Part shown: piece by piece, positions 1 through 8,894 of the stretch
Layout of the letters: every line of letters begins with the position of its first letter
Position numbering within the stretch: the first letter of the stretch is position 1
Assembly (NCBI GenBank): GCA_026708005.1
Contig: JAPOVR010000060.1
Span: 1 to 50,809, forward strand
Reading direction: 5' to 3'
Length of the DNA: 50,809 nucleotides
DNA from: Actinomycetes bacterium
Lineage (GTDB): Bacteria; Actinomycetota; Thermoleophilia; Gaiellales; Gaiellaceae
Program-made: the position numbers and the translations under genes
Notes under the pieces: model-generated
What the model was told of the DNA's origin: nothing
Database searches by the model: none
What the model saw: the letters and a program-made list of their open reading frames with translations, nothing else

Positions 1-584
<584 letters not shown>

Positions 585-1652
585 ATGCTGCGAAGGGTTG
601 TCGTCGTCTCTGCGCTTGCGGCCGGGCTCGTTGCGGTGTCGGCTGCCCACGCCTCCGGGCAGAAAGTCGCAGAGCCGAAGGTCGCAGAGCCGGGTAGCGC
701 CGAGCGCGGTCAGGGCGCCCACTGGGTTGCCGCGGAGATCGAGAGGGTGGTCGCCGCCGGCCTCATGGCCGGGAGCGTCGAGACGTTCCGGCCTGACGAG
801 CTCCTCACCTGGGGTGAGCTTGCGACCGTGCTCGCGGATGTCGGCGGCAGGCAGATCACGGTGAAGGACCCGGCTCGCCCGGTCACGCTCACCCAGCTCA
901 ACACCCAGCTCGTGAAGGCGCTCGGCATGTCGAGCGAGATCAAGACGGTTCGGCGTGCGCTCGCCGCCGCTCGTCTGAGTGCACCCCGCCGAGCAGCGCC
1001 CGAGACGGTTGCCCGCCTGCTTCGCCTGCGCACCGACCGCGAGGACGACGCCCGTGAGCTGCGTCCCGGCGATCCGGTGACACGGGCCGAGGCCGCCTAC
1101 TCGATCGCCCGTGTTCTCAGCATCCAGCCGTGGGAGCTCGAGAGGGTGCGGCAGCTGATCCAGCCGTTCTCGCTTCCAGAGCTCTCGGAGCTCCAACGCA
1201 AGATCCTCATGCGCGGTGTCCGCGTGATCGGGTTCCCGTACGTGTGGGGTGGCACGTCGGTCAGGCAGCAGGCGTCCCTCGGCGGCCAGCTCGTTCCAGG
1301 CGGCTTCGACTGCTCGGGTCTTATCTGGCACGTGTACAAGTCCAAGCCGTTCGCCGGCGCGCCGGGTCTCGGCGATGTCCTCCACGGACGCTCCACGTAC
1401 GCTCTCTCCGGCGAGGTCGGGAACGAGCTGCGGATCACGCGCGACGCGATCGAGCCCGCCGACCTCCTCTTCTTCGGCCCGCGCGGGCCTGGCTCCAGCC
1501 CCGATGAAGTCGGACACATGGGTATCTACCTCGGCGGCGGCTGGATGATTCACTCCTCCACCTTCGGAGCGACAATCATCCCGCTCACCGCCTGGTACGA
1601 GAACCGCTTCGCCTGGGCTCGACGCCCGCTGGCGGAGGCCGGGCTCGCCTAG
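585..1652 (+). CDS. Secreted NlpC/P60 cysteine peptidase with S-layer-homology-like N-terminal part
   Basis: This 355-residue protein is predicted to cut peptide bonds in cell-wall peptidoglycan. The N-terminus is a signal peptide (two Arg, then a hydrophobic stretch ending near A-H-A-S-G at about residue 25). Residues about 45-190 resemble two SLH-type helical repeats, including the F-R-P-D and the G-D-P-V-T-R-A-E-A patterns. The C-terminal 150 residues are the NlpC/P60 catalytic domain: G-G-F-D-C-S-G holds the nucleophile Cys (about residue 244), G-H-M-G-I-Y the catalytic His (311), and M-I-H-S-S the third polar residue (323). The ATG follows a good purine-rich ribosome site. It stands alone on the plus strand and shows no link to the catabolic genes that follow. 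The domain assignment is firm. The exact bond cut is unknown. Confidence 0.88.
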   Translation: MLRRVVVVSALAAGLVAVSAAHASGQKVAEPKVAEPGSAERGQGAHWVAAEIERVVAAGLMAGSVETFRPDELLTWGELATVLADVGGRQITVKDPARPVTLTQLNTQLVKALGMSSEIKTVRRALAAARLSAPRRAAPETVARLLRLRTDREDDARELRPGDPVTRAEAAYSIARVLSIQPWELERVRQLIQPFSLPELSELQRKILMRGVRVIGFPYVWGGTSVRQQASLGGQLVPGGFDCSGLIWHVYKSKPFAGAPGLGDVLHGRSTYALSGEVGNELRITRDAIEPADLLFFGPRGPGSSPDEVGHMGIYLGGGWMIHSSTFGATIIPLTAWYENRFAWARRPLAEAGLA

Positions 1653-1739
1653 CCTCGTCTCGCCTTCGAGAGCGCGTAGGGTGCCGTCGATGACCGCCAG
1701 GCCTCTACGTCTCGGCCGCCGGTGAGCTGAGGAAACGGC

Positions 1740-3016
1740 GTGTCGAACGCGGTGCCCCGCTATCTCGAGCCGGGTCGCATCAGATCGCTCGCGCTCAAGA
1801 ACCGCCTCGTGCGGGCGTCAACGTCGGAATCGATGGCGACGGTGGAGGGCGAGGCGACCGAGGCGCTTGCCCGCTTCTACGGGGAGCTTGCGGCGGGCGG
1901 TGCCGGGTTGATTCTGACCGGCCATATCTTCGTCGAGCCGCGAGGCCAGGCCAGCGCCAATCAGTCAGGCCTCCATCGCCACGACTTCGTCCCTGCAGCC
2001 GCCCGCATCGTCGATGGAGTCCACGAGCGGGGCGGCGTCATCTTCGCTCAGCTTGGGCACTGCGGCAGCCAGTCGATGGTGCCCGGGGCTGCCACGATCG
2101 CGCCGTCGATGGTTCCGGACGCCATGTACGACGTCGAGCCGCGAGAGATGACCGAGGACGACATCCACGAGTGCATCGATGCTTTCGGCGCGGCGGCGGG
2201 CCGGGCGAGAGAGCCGGGTTCGACGGGGTCCACCTCCGAGGCGGGAACGGATACCTGATCGCCGAGTTCTGCTCGCCTCACACGAACACGCGCGACGATG
2301 CGTGGGGCGGGGACGCGCAGCGGCGGAGCAGGTTCTTCGTGGCGGTGGTCGAGGCCGTTCGAGCCGCGGTCGGTGCTGACATGCCACTGACAGCCCGGAT
2401 CGGCGTCGAGGATTCGCTGCCGAACGGCGTCAGCCGCGAGGAGTCGGTTGAGCGCGCCCGCCTGCTCGAGACGGCCGGTATCGACGGTCTCGAGACGACC
2501 TACGGGATCATGCGCAGCTACCTCGAGAACATCCGCCCGTACGTGGCCGTCGGGGCTCGCCAGACGGCCAGCGAGCTTCTCGTGCAGCGGGTGCTCAAGC
2601 CCAGAGGTGCTGAGGCCTACTACCGCCCGTTTGCCCGAGCGATCAAGGAGGCCACGGGTGTGCTCGTCATCCTCGTCGGGGGGATCCGGACCACCGACGC
2701 GATGAACGACATCATCGGCTCGGGCGATGCTGACTTCCTCGCCATGGCGCGGCCGTTCATCCGTGAGCCCGACCTTGGGAACAAGCTGGCGGCCGGGCGA
2801 ACCGGGATGGTGGAGTGCGTTTCCTGCAACATGTGCCTCGCCCACGACGGCTACGACGCGCTGCAGTGCTGGCGGAAGAGCCCGCGCAGTGTTGCGCGGC
2901 CTCTCGCCGGGCACCACTGGCGAACCGGCGAAGACGCTGATGCGGTGGAAGGCGGCCTTGCACCGCAAGCTCGTCTCGAACCGGTCCCTAGCCGGGCCGT
3001 TCAAGCGCAGGTCTGA
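1740..3016 (+). pseudogene. Old-yellow-enzyme-type NADH:flavin oxidoreductase, frameshifted
   Basis: Two frames together give one FMN TIM-barrel oxidoreductase of about 425 residues. The first frame (GTG at 1740, preceded by GAGG) runs to about 2200 and contains the Q-L-G-H-C-G motif of the OYE family. The second frame takes over at about 2195-2215, in G-E-R-A-G-F-D-G-V, and runs to 3016. A single-base indel joins them. The usual active-site pattern H-x-A-H/N-G-Y-L reads R-G-G-N-G-Y-L here, so the first catalytic His is Arg. A Cys-rich segment, C-V-S-C-N-M-C, follows near residue 365, as in the Fe-S branch of the family. The last 40 residues look unlike family members, so a second indel near 2900 is possible. 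It is either a recent pseudogene or an intact gene with one sequencing error. Confidence 0.75.
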
Positions 3017-3138
3017 TTCACGGAATGGCCGGGTGTGATTCAGGCGGCGCTTGAGCGGGCGCCAGCGCGGCCGTGGACGTCGCCCATCGCGCCCTGACGG
3101 CGCTGAGGCGGACGCGGGAGGAGAGGCGCCGCTGCGTC

Positions 3139-3168
3139 TTGACACCGTCGGAGACCCTCTGGTAAAAG
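3139..3168 (+). promoter_or_regulatory. Putative promoter of the first hyuA operon
   Basis: A perfect -35 hexamer TTGACA (3139-3144) is followed after 18 bases by TAAAAG (3163-3168), which matches four of six positions of the -10 consensus. It lies 110 bases ahead of the hyuA start in a 262-base gap with no other gene. The fit to a housekeeping-type promoter and its overlap with a palindromic operator support it. It has not been tested. Confidence 0.55.
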
Positions 3169-3178
3169 GTCTGACCTT
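3166..3178. promoter_or_regulatory. FadR/GntR-type palindromic operator
   Basis: AAGGTCTGACCTT is a perfect inverted repeat around one central base (AAGGTC-T-GACCTT). The core GTC-N-GAC is the hallmark of operators bound by the FadR branch of GntR regulators (established for FadR, TGGTCNGACCA). It overlaps the -10 element at 3163-3168, an ideal place for repression. A GntR regulator with an FCD domain is encoded downstream in the same gene series (11562-12407), so autoregulation of the whole operon is a natural inference. Confidence 0.6.
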
Positions 3179-3278
3179 ATATGGCTGAGGCCCGAGTTTC
3201 ACGCAGGCTCACACTGCCAGATGCAGGACAGGAGGCACCACCGTCCGGCGATCAGGATTCCGAATCGAGCGTTAGGCA

Positions 3279-5375
3279 GTGAGAGCGACCGGGCGTCCGT
3301 GGCGTGTTGGCATCGATGTGGGCGGTACCTTCACCGACCTCGTCGCGCTGAACGAAATTACCGGCGAGCGCCGGGTTCACAAGACCGCGTCAACGCCGCG
3401 CGACCCCTCCGAGGGCTTTATTCGCGGGCTCGAAGAGCTGCTGGCAGAGCTGGGAGCAAGCGCTGACGACGTCTCGTTCCTGAGCCACGGGACAACGGTC
3501 GCGACGAACGCCATCCTCGAGGCCAAGTACGCACGGATGGGGCTGATTGTCACCCGCGGGTACCGCGAGATGCTCGAGTGCGCCCGTCAGACGGTGCCCG
3601 GCGACTTCGGCGACTACACGTGGTGGCAGAAGCCCCCCCGCGTCGTACCGCTGGAGCTCATCCGTGAGGCCAGCGGCCGCCTCAACTACCGAGGCGAGGA
3701 GCTCGATCCGATCGACGAGGACGAGGTGCGCGGGCTCGCGCTCGACTTCAAGGGGATGGGCATCAACGCCATCGCCGTCTCGCTTATCCACTCGTACCGC
3801 AATACCGCGCACGAGGAGCGCGTGCGCAAGCTGATCAAGGACGTCTATCCGGAGTGCTATGTGTCGATCTCGGCCGATGTCATCCGCGAGTACCGCGAGT
3901 ACGAGCGGACCCTGAGCACCTGCCTGAACACGGGGCTGATGCCCCTGTTGTCGGCCTACGTCGAGAGCCTCGACGAGCGGCTCACGGCGGCGGGGGTCGC
4001 CTCGCCGCTGTACGTGATGAAGTCGAGCGGGGGCATCGTCCGAGGCCCTGAGATCATCACGCAGCCCATCGCGGCTGTCCTCTCGGGACCGGCCGCCGGT
4101 GTGATCACCGCTGCGCACTACTCACAGTTGGGCGAGCGGCCGCGAATCATCACGCTCGATGTGGGCGGAACGTCGAGCGATATCTGCCTGATCGATGACG
4201 GGAAGCCCCACATGCTCACCGAGGGGCGGATTGACATCTTCGACATCAAGACGCCGATGGTGGACATCCACACCGTTGGCTCAGGCGGCGGCTCGATCGC
4301 CTGGCTGACCGCGGGGCGAAGCGTTCGCGTTGGCCCACAGAGCGCGGGAGCCGACCCGGGTCCTGTCTGCTACGGAAAGGGCGGTACCGAGCCGACCGTG
4401 ACCGACGCCAACCTCCTTCTCGGCCGGATCTCGCCGTACCTCCTCGCGGGCGAGATCGAGCTCGATGTCGACGCGACGCGCCATGCGATCGCGACCCAGA
4501 TCGCCGAGCCGCTGCAACTCCGGCTCGAAGAGGCGGCGAGCGGCGTCCTCGAGATCGCCAGCGCAAACATCACGCAGGGAATCAACGTCGTTTCCGTCAA
4601 GCGCGGCCGCGATCCGCGCGACTACACGCTCTTTGCCTTCGGTGGCGCCGGCGGCCTGAACGCCTGTCTGGTCGCGGAGATGCTTCAGATCGGCACCGTT
4701 GTCGTGCCGCCGTCGCCGGGTGTCACCTCGGCCGAGGGCCTGCTATTCACCGACGTCAGGTCTGATCACGTGATCACGGATGTGCAGCGCGAGGACCTGC
4801 TGGATGTCGAGCGTCTCCAGCAGGAGTACGAGACCGTGCGCCAAGCCGTCGTCGCAGGCCTCGCGCGCGAGGGGTTCTCCGACGAGACGATCGCCGTCGA
4901 TGGCTTCGTCGATATGCGCTATGCGGCGCAGGCGTACGAGCTACGTGTCTCGATGGAGCTCGCGGACGGGACTGTGACCGAGTCGGTCCTCGCCGATGCT
5001 GTTCGGCGCTTTCACGGGCTCCACGACGATCGGTACGGCTATTCCTACGAGGGTCGAGAGCTCGTCGAGGTCGTGAATATCGGCGCCACGGGTCTCGGCG
5101 TGTTTGCACGCCCCGAGCTTCGCTCGCTTGACGCCGAGGGCTTGACGTGGGACTCGGCGCGGACGGCCACGCGGTCGGCGTACTTCAAGGATGCCGGCGG
5201 CTACGTCGACTGCCCGGTCTACGAGCGGTCGCGCGCGCCGGTTGGAGAGCGGATCGTTGGTCCGGCCGTGATCGAGCAGTACGATGCGACGCTCGTCGTC
5301 GAGCCCGGCTGGTGCGCCGAGGTGGACTGGCTCGGACAGATCACCGTTTCGCGAATGGGGAACGAAGGTGGATAA
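3279..5375 (+). CDS. hyuA: Hydantoinase/oxoprolinase A-type subunit (set 1)
   Basis: HyuA-family proteins are the ATP-binding subunit of enzymes that open or carboxylate small molecules using ATP (N-methylhydantoinase, 5-oxoprolinase, acetophenone and acetone carboxylase relatives). This 698-residue protein has the full family length. Visible motifs are the N-terminal phosphate loop D-V-G-G-T-F-T-D (residues about 13-20), H-G-T-T-V-A-T-N-A near 70, S-G-P-A-A-G-V near 272, a second actin-like loop L-D-V-G-G-T-S-S-D near 290, and the G-A-D-P-G-P-V-C-Y-G motif near 355. It starts at GTG 3279 and ends four bases before hyuB, so the pair is co-transcribed. A palindromic operator lies over the presumed promoter. 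The substrate is unknown. The absence of a third small subunit argues against an acetone-carboxylase identity. Confidence 0.9.
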   Translation: MRATGRPWRVGIDVGGTFTDLVALNEITGERRVHKTASTPRDPSEGFIRGLEELLAELGASADDVSFLSHGTTVATNAILEAKYARMGLIVTRGYREMLECARQTVPGDFGDYTWWQKPPRVVPLELIREASGRLNYRGEELDPIDEDEVRGLALDFKGMGINAIAVSLIHSYRNTAHEERVRKLIKDVYPECYVSISADVIREYREYERTLSTCLNTGLMPLLSAYVESLDERLTAAGVASPLYVMKSSGGIVRGPEIITQPIAAVLSGPAAGVITAAHYSQLGERPRIITLDVGGTSSDICLIDDGKPHMLTEGRIDIFDIKTPMVDIHTVGSGGGSIAWLTAGRSVRVGPQSAGADPGPVCYGKGGTEPTVTDANLLLGRISPYLLAGEIELDVDATRHAIATQIAEPLQLRLEEAASGVLEIASANITQGINVVSVKRGRDPRDYTLFAFGGAGGLNACLVAEMLQIGTVVVPPSPGVTSAEGLLFTDVRSDHVITDVQREDLLDVERLQQEYETVRQAVVAGLAREGFSDETIAVDGFVDMRYAAQAYELRVSMELADGTVTESVLADAVRRFHGLHDDRYGYSYEGRELVEVVNIGATGLGVFARPELRSLDAEGLTWDSARTATRSAYFKDAGGYVDCPVYERSRAPVGERIVGPAVIEQYDATLVVEPGWCAEVDWLGQITVSRMGNEGG

Positions 5376-5379
5376 CCCG

Positions 5380-7350
5380 ATGCCAGCTGAGCACACGTCG
5401 CGCTTCCTCGTCGACGAGACGAAGTACCGACCCCCGGAGTACGAGCCGTTCCGCTTCCGAGCGTTTCCGAGGGACGACCCGGCCTGGGAGCGCATCAAGC
5501 AGCTGAAGGACGAGCTCGACGTGCTGACCGTCGACGTGATCGAGTGGGGTATCGAGGCTGCGATCGAGGAGGCCGAGGCGGCCGTCGAGCGGACCGCACG
5601 GTCGACGATCATCCGTGAGCAGCATGACTATCGCGCCTCGCTGAACACCGTCGACTGCAACAGCGTCAGCCACGTATCATGGGCGGCGACCGCCGACCCG
5701 ATCCGTGCCCACTTCGAGCTCGAGGACATGCACGAGGGCGACGTCTTCCTTTTCAACGACGTGTACGAGTCGTCGGGCACGATCGGGCACCTGCCCGACT
5801 ACTGCGTGGTCGTCCCCGTCTTCGGAGGCGGTCGCGTCATCGCGTTCTCACAGGTCTTCGGGCACTGCAACGACGTCGGCGGACGCCTGGTCGGCAGCTG
5901 GCCAATCACCTCGACGAACATCTTCGAAGAGGGCCTGCTCTGCCCCCCGATCAGAATGTACAGCCAGGGCGTTCTGAACGAGGACGCCTACAAGATCGTC
6001 CTTCGCAACAGCCGCTTCTCCGAGGAGCTCCGCGGCGACATCGACGCGTTTGTCGGTGCCGCTCGTATCGTCGATCGTCGCGTTTGCGACCTCTCCAAGC
6101 GGTATGGCGTCGACGTCGTCGAGGCTGCCTTCTATCGGATCATCGATCGCTGCGCGGAGATCGCGCGGGAGGTCGCGCTCCCGCATATCCCCGACGGTGA
6201 GTACGTCGGGGAAGACTTCGTCGAGAACGACGGGATCTCATACGACGTGCCCGTGAAGATCCAGATCACGATCCGCAAGGACGCCGAGAAGATCATCGCG
6301 GACTTCGCCGGAACCGATCCGCAGACCGAGGGCCCGATCAACTGGCCGATGGACGGCCGCCACTACGCGAAGTGGCTGTCCGGCCTGCTGAAGGCGCAGG
6401 TGCCCGGCTTGATCGTGAACGAGGGCGCCATGGAGGTCTTTCGCGCGTACCTGCCTCCGCGGACGGTGCTCTCACCGGAGTACCCGGCCCCGGTGGTCGA
6501 CCGGATGATGTGCATGCTCCGGATGATCAGCGCCTACATCGTCGCGATGTCCAAAGCGTTCAAGGGCCAGATGATGGCCGATATGCAGGGCATCGGTATC
6601 TACGGTCTCTTTGGGCACGACGACGACGGGGAGTTCTTCCTGTACCGCGAGATTTTCGGAAGCGGGACCGGTGCGCGCTGGTACGCCGACGGCGAAGATG
6701 CGATTGACTACGTTCCCAACTCGCGCAACCTGCCCGCCGAGTTCATCGAGCAGCGCTACCCGGTGATCGTCGATCGGGTTGGGCTCCGGGCCGATGCGGG
6801 CGGGCCCGGCCAGTTCCGGGGCGGCATGGGCTACATGAAGGACCTGCGGATCCTCGTGGATGGCTTCCTGCTCACGGATGTCGAGCGCACGGCGTTCGCG
6901 CCCTTTGGTCTGAACGGCGGGATGGCGGGCATGCCCGGCGCGGTGAAGGTCAACCCGGGCACGCCGGAGGAGAAGCACATCCAGTTCAGCCACGAGGCGA
7001 TTCCGGTGCAGGCCGGCGATCGGATTCGGATTCTGACCGGTGGAGGCGGCGGCTGGGGCGACCCGCTGAAGCGCGACACCGAGGCGGTGCGGCTCGACGT
7101 GGCGCGACGGATTGTCTCGCGGCAGAGCGGCGAGCAGAACTACGGCGTGGTCCTCGAGGAGGTTGAGGATCAGACGCGCGTCTACGAGGTCAACGAGGAG
7201 GCGACCAAGGAACGCCGGGCCGAGATCGAGGCGAGCCGGCGGCCGCTGCGGCTCATCGACCGCGGCGAGTACGCCGAGCGGCTGATCGACGAGGGGCGCA
7301 TCAGCGTCTGTGACCTTGATCTGCCGGCGTTCGCGACGTCTGACTCCTAG
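5380..7350 (+). CDS. hyuB: Hydantoinase B/oxoprolinase-type subunit (set 1)
   Basis: This 656-residue protein is the partner of the hyuA product and forms the other half of the ATP-dependent hydantoinase-like enzyme. Family features are seen in order: the V-S-H-V-S-W-A-style N-terminal region near residue 90, E-G-D-V-F-L-F-N-D-V-Y near 117, G-H-L-P-D-Y near 135, and the glycine-rich G-G-G-G-G-W-G-D-P-L near the C-terminus. I chose ATG 5380, which follows GAAGGTGG at a good distance. A GTG at 5368 is in the same frame and would overlap hyuA. At about 70 residues over the second copy (588 residues), it carries a longer C-terminal tail and N-terminus. It is intact and sits between hyuA and an ABC importer, which suggests that the importer brings in its substrate. 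Confidence 0.9.
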   Translation: MPAEHTSRFLVDETKYRPPEYEPFRFRAFPRDDPAWERIKQLKDELDVLTVDVIEWGIEAAIEEAEAAVERTARSTIIREQHDYRASLNTVDCNSVSHVSWAATADPIRAHFELEDMHEGDVFLFNDVYESSGTIGHLPDYCVVVPVFGGGRVIAFSQVFGHCNDVGGRLVGSWPITSTNIFEEGLLCPPIRMYSQGVLNEDAYKIVLRNSRFSEELRGDIDAFVGAARIVDRRVCDLSKRYGVDVVEAAFYRIIDRCAEIAREVALPHIPDGEYVGEDFVENDGISYDVPVKIQITIRKDAEKIIADFAGTDPQTEGPINWPMDGRHYAKWLSGLLKAQVPGLIVNEGAMEVFRAYLPPRTVLSPEYPAPVVDRMMCMLRMISAYIVAMSKAFKGQMMADMQGIGIYGLFGHDDDGEFFLYREIFGSGTGARWYADGEDAIDYVPNSRNLPAEFIEQRYPVIVDRVGLRADAGGPGQFRGGMGYMKDLRILVDGFLLTDVERTAFAPFGLNGGMAGMPGAVKVNPGTPEEKHIQFSHEAIPVQAGDRIRILTGGGGGWGDPLKRDTEAVRLDVARRIVSRQSGEQNYGVVLEEVEDQTRVYEVNEEATKERRAEIEASRRPLRLIDRGEYAERLIDEGRISVCDLDLPAFATSDS

Positions 7351-7519
7351 TGCGAGCTCGGACCCCTCGGCCGCCGCGGCATGTCGCTTCACAGCCACTG
7401 ATCTCCGGTTGCGGGCAGAGAAGGGGGTAGTCACGACGCGGATACGAGAGCTTGGAGGACAATGTGACCCGTTGGCCATGGGAGATAGGACAAAAGCGGA
7501 GGACTCGAAGAGGAGCATG

Positions 7520-8863
7520 ATGAGAAGACATTGGAAACTGCTCGGTATCGCCCTCATCGCGCTTGCCATCGGTGTGACGGCAGCGTGCGGTGGGGATGAG
7601 GAGGAAGCGGCACCACCGCCCGCGCCAGCACCGGCGCCTGAGCCGGCCCCGCCGCCTCCACCTCCACCGCCACCGGCGCCCTCGCCTGAGCCGGCCCCGC
7701 CGCCTCCACCTCCACCACCACCGGCACCCTCGCCTGAGCCGGCCCCGGCACCGCCGCCAGCTCCGGCGCCTGAGCCGGCCCCAGCGCCACCGCCCGAGCC
7801 TGTCGGGCCGCCGGTCGCGGTTGCGGATTCCATCCTGGACGTCACTGTCGTCAACGACGACCTCTGGGTGGTGGGCTTCGGCGTCTTCGACCAGGACTAC
7901 CCGGCCGAAGGCCCCATCTCCGTGCCGGAAGGCCTGCAGTTCACGCCCCTCGACGTCGTCAAGCCCGAAGAGGTCACCGGCGACTGGACAATCTGCTACT
8001 TCCAAGACGGGCTGAACAACATCTGGCTCGAGCAGACGAAGAGCGGCGCCGAGCAGGCCGGCGGGTACCTCGGAATCGAGGTCATCTACCAGGATGCCGG
8101 GTGGGATGCGGCCCGCCAGCTGAACCAGATCGAGAACGCGATCGCCCAGGGCGGGTGTGACGCAATCGTTGCGCAGATCATCGACGGCAGCGTGGTCTGC
8201 AAGGTCCTCAGCCAGGACGCCGGCGAGGCGGGGATCCCGGTCGTGGTGACCAACACGGGCATCTGCGGCAACGACGACTGGACCGAAGGGACGGTGTCGT
8301 TCGTCGGCGCCCAGACTCGCGCGTACTTCGAGCAGATGCTCTCCGTGCCGATGCAGTGGCTCTCGGAGCGGGGTGGCGGCGAGGTTGGCTGGGTGCAGGG
8401 GCCTGCCGGCTGGAAGGGAACCCTGCTTGCCGATGAGATCATGGCTGGGCTCGAGGCCGCCTACCCGAACGTCGACGTTGTCCAGCGGATTCCGGGCAAC
8501 TTCACGGTTGAGGCTGGCCTTGAATCGGCTCAGGTCCTCATCAACACACACCCGGATCTCAGCATGATCCTCTCGCAGTACGACGCGATGACGCTGGGCA
8601 TCATCCAGGCGCTCAAGGATGAAGGGAAGGGCCCCGGCGAGATCATGATCGGCGTCACCGGCGGCGGCGACCGCACCGCCTTCGAGGCTGTGCGAGACGG
8701 GTGGGTGCTCCAGGGCGGCATCGTCCAGCCGCTCGAGGAGTCGGCCCATGGAATCGAGATCGCGGTCGCACACCTCGAGGGATACAAGGTCCCGAGGGTT
8801 GTCGACCAGGGCGGTGAGTTCATTACGAAGGAAACCCTGAACGCGTTCATCGTCGAGGCGTAG
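7520..8863 (+). CDS. Ribose-type ABC importer substrate-binding lipoprotein with long Pro-rich tether
   Basis: This 447-residue protein catches the substrate outside the membrane for the importer encoded next to it. The N-terminus (R-R-H-W-K, then a hydrophobic helix) ends in V-T-A-A-C at about residue 23. This is a usable but imperfect lipobox, since Thr replaces the usual Leu/Val. Acidic residues and a tether of about 60 residues made of Pro, Ala and Glu follow. From about residue 115 to the end it is a periplasmic-binding-protein type 1 fold of the sugar (Peripla_BP_4) class. ATG 7520 is preferred because AGGAG at 7511-7515 sits four bases before it, but ATG 7517 is equally in frame. In this family the ligand can be a sugar, nucleoside or other polar molecule. 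Next to hyuAB, a ureide or nucleoside-like ligand is possible, but this is only inference. Confidence 0.85.
   Translation: MRRHWKLLGIALIALAIGVTAACGGDEEEAAPPPAPAPAPEPAPPPPPPPPPAPSPEPAPPPPPPPPPAPSPEPAPAPPPAPAPEPAPAPPPEPVGPPVAVADSILDVTVVNDDLWVVGFGVFDQDYPAEGPISVPEGLQFTPLDVVKPEEVTGDWTICYFQDGLNNIWLEQTKSGAEQAGGYLGIEVIYQDAGWDAARQLNQIENAIAQGGCDAIVAQIIDGSVVCKVLSQDAGEAGIPVVVTNTGICGNDDWTEGTVSFVGAQTRAYFEQMLSVPMQWLSERGGGEVGWVQGPAGWKGTLLADEIMAGLEAAYPNVDVVQRIPGNFTVEAGLESAQVLINTHPDLSMILSQYDAMTLGIIQALKDEGKGPGEIMIGVTGGGDRTAFEAVRDGWVLQGGIVQPLEESAHGIEIAVAHLEGYKVPRVVDQGGEFITKETLNAFIVEA
7637..7800 (+). repeat. 48-bp tandem repeat coding for the lipoprotein tether
   Basis: The string CTGAGCCGGCCCC recurs at 7638, 7686, 7734 and 7770. 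The first two steps are 48 bases and the last is 36. Each 48-base unit encodes 16 residues of the type P-E-P-A followed by a Pro run and A-P-S. The repeat keeps the reading frame and can lengthen or shorten the tether by whole units. Confidence 0.85.
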
Positions 8864-8894
8864 CCACCACCCAGGCGGTGAGCGGAACGGACGG

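Noticed and set aside
7637..7800. A CRISPR array suggested by regular 48-base repeats
   Set aside because: There are no unique spacers. The repeat is coding, in frame, and explained by a Pro-rich tether.
6472..7854. A 460-residue minus-strand frame opposite hyuB1 and the lipoprotein
   Set aside because: It is antisense to well-supported genes and rich in Gly/Ala as the mirror of the Pro-rich tether.
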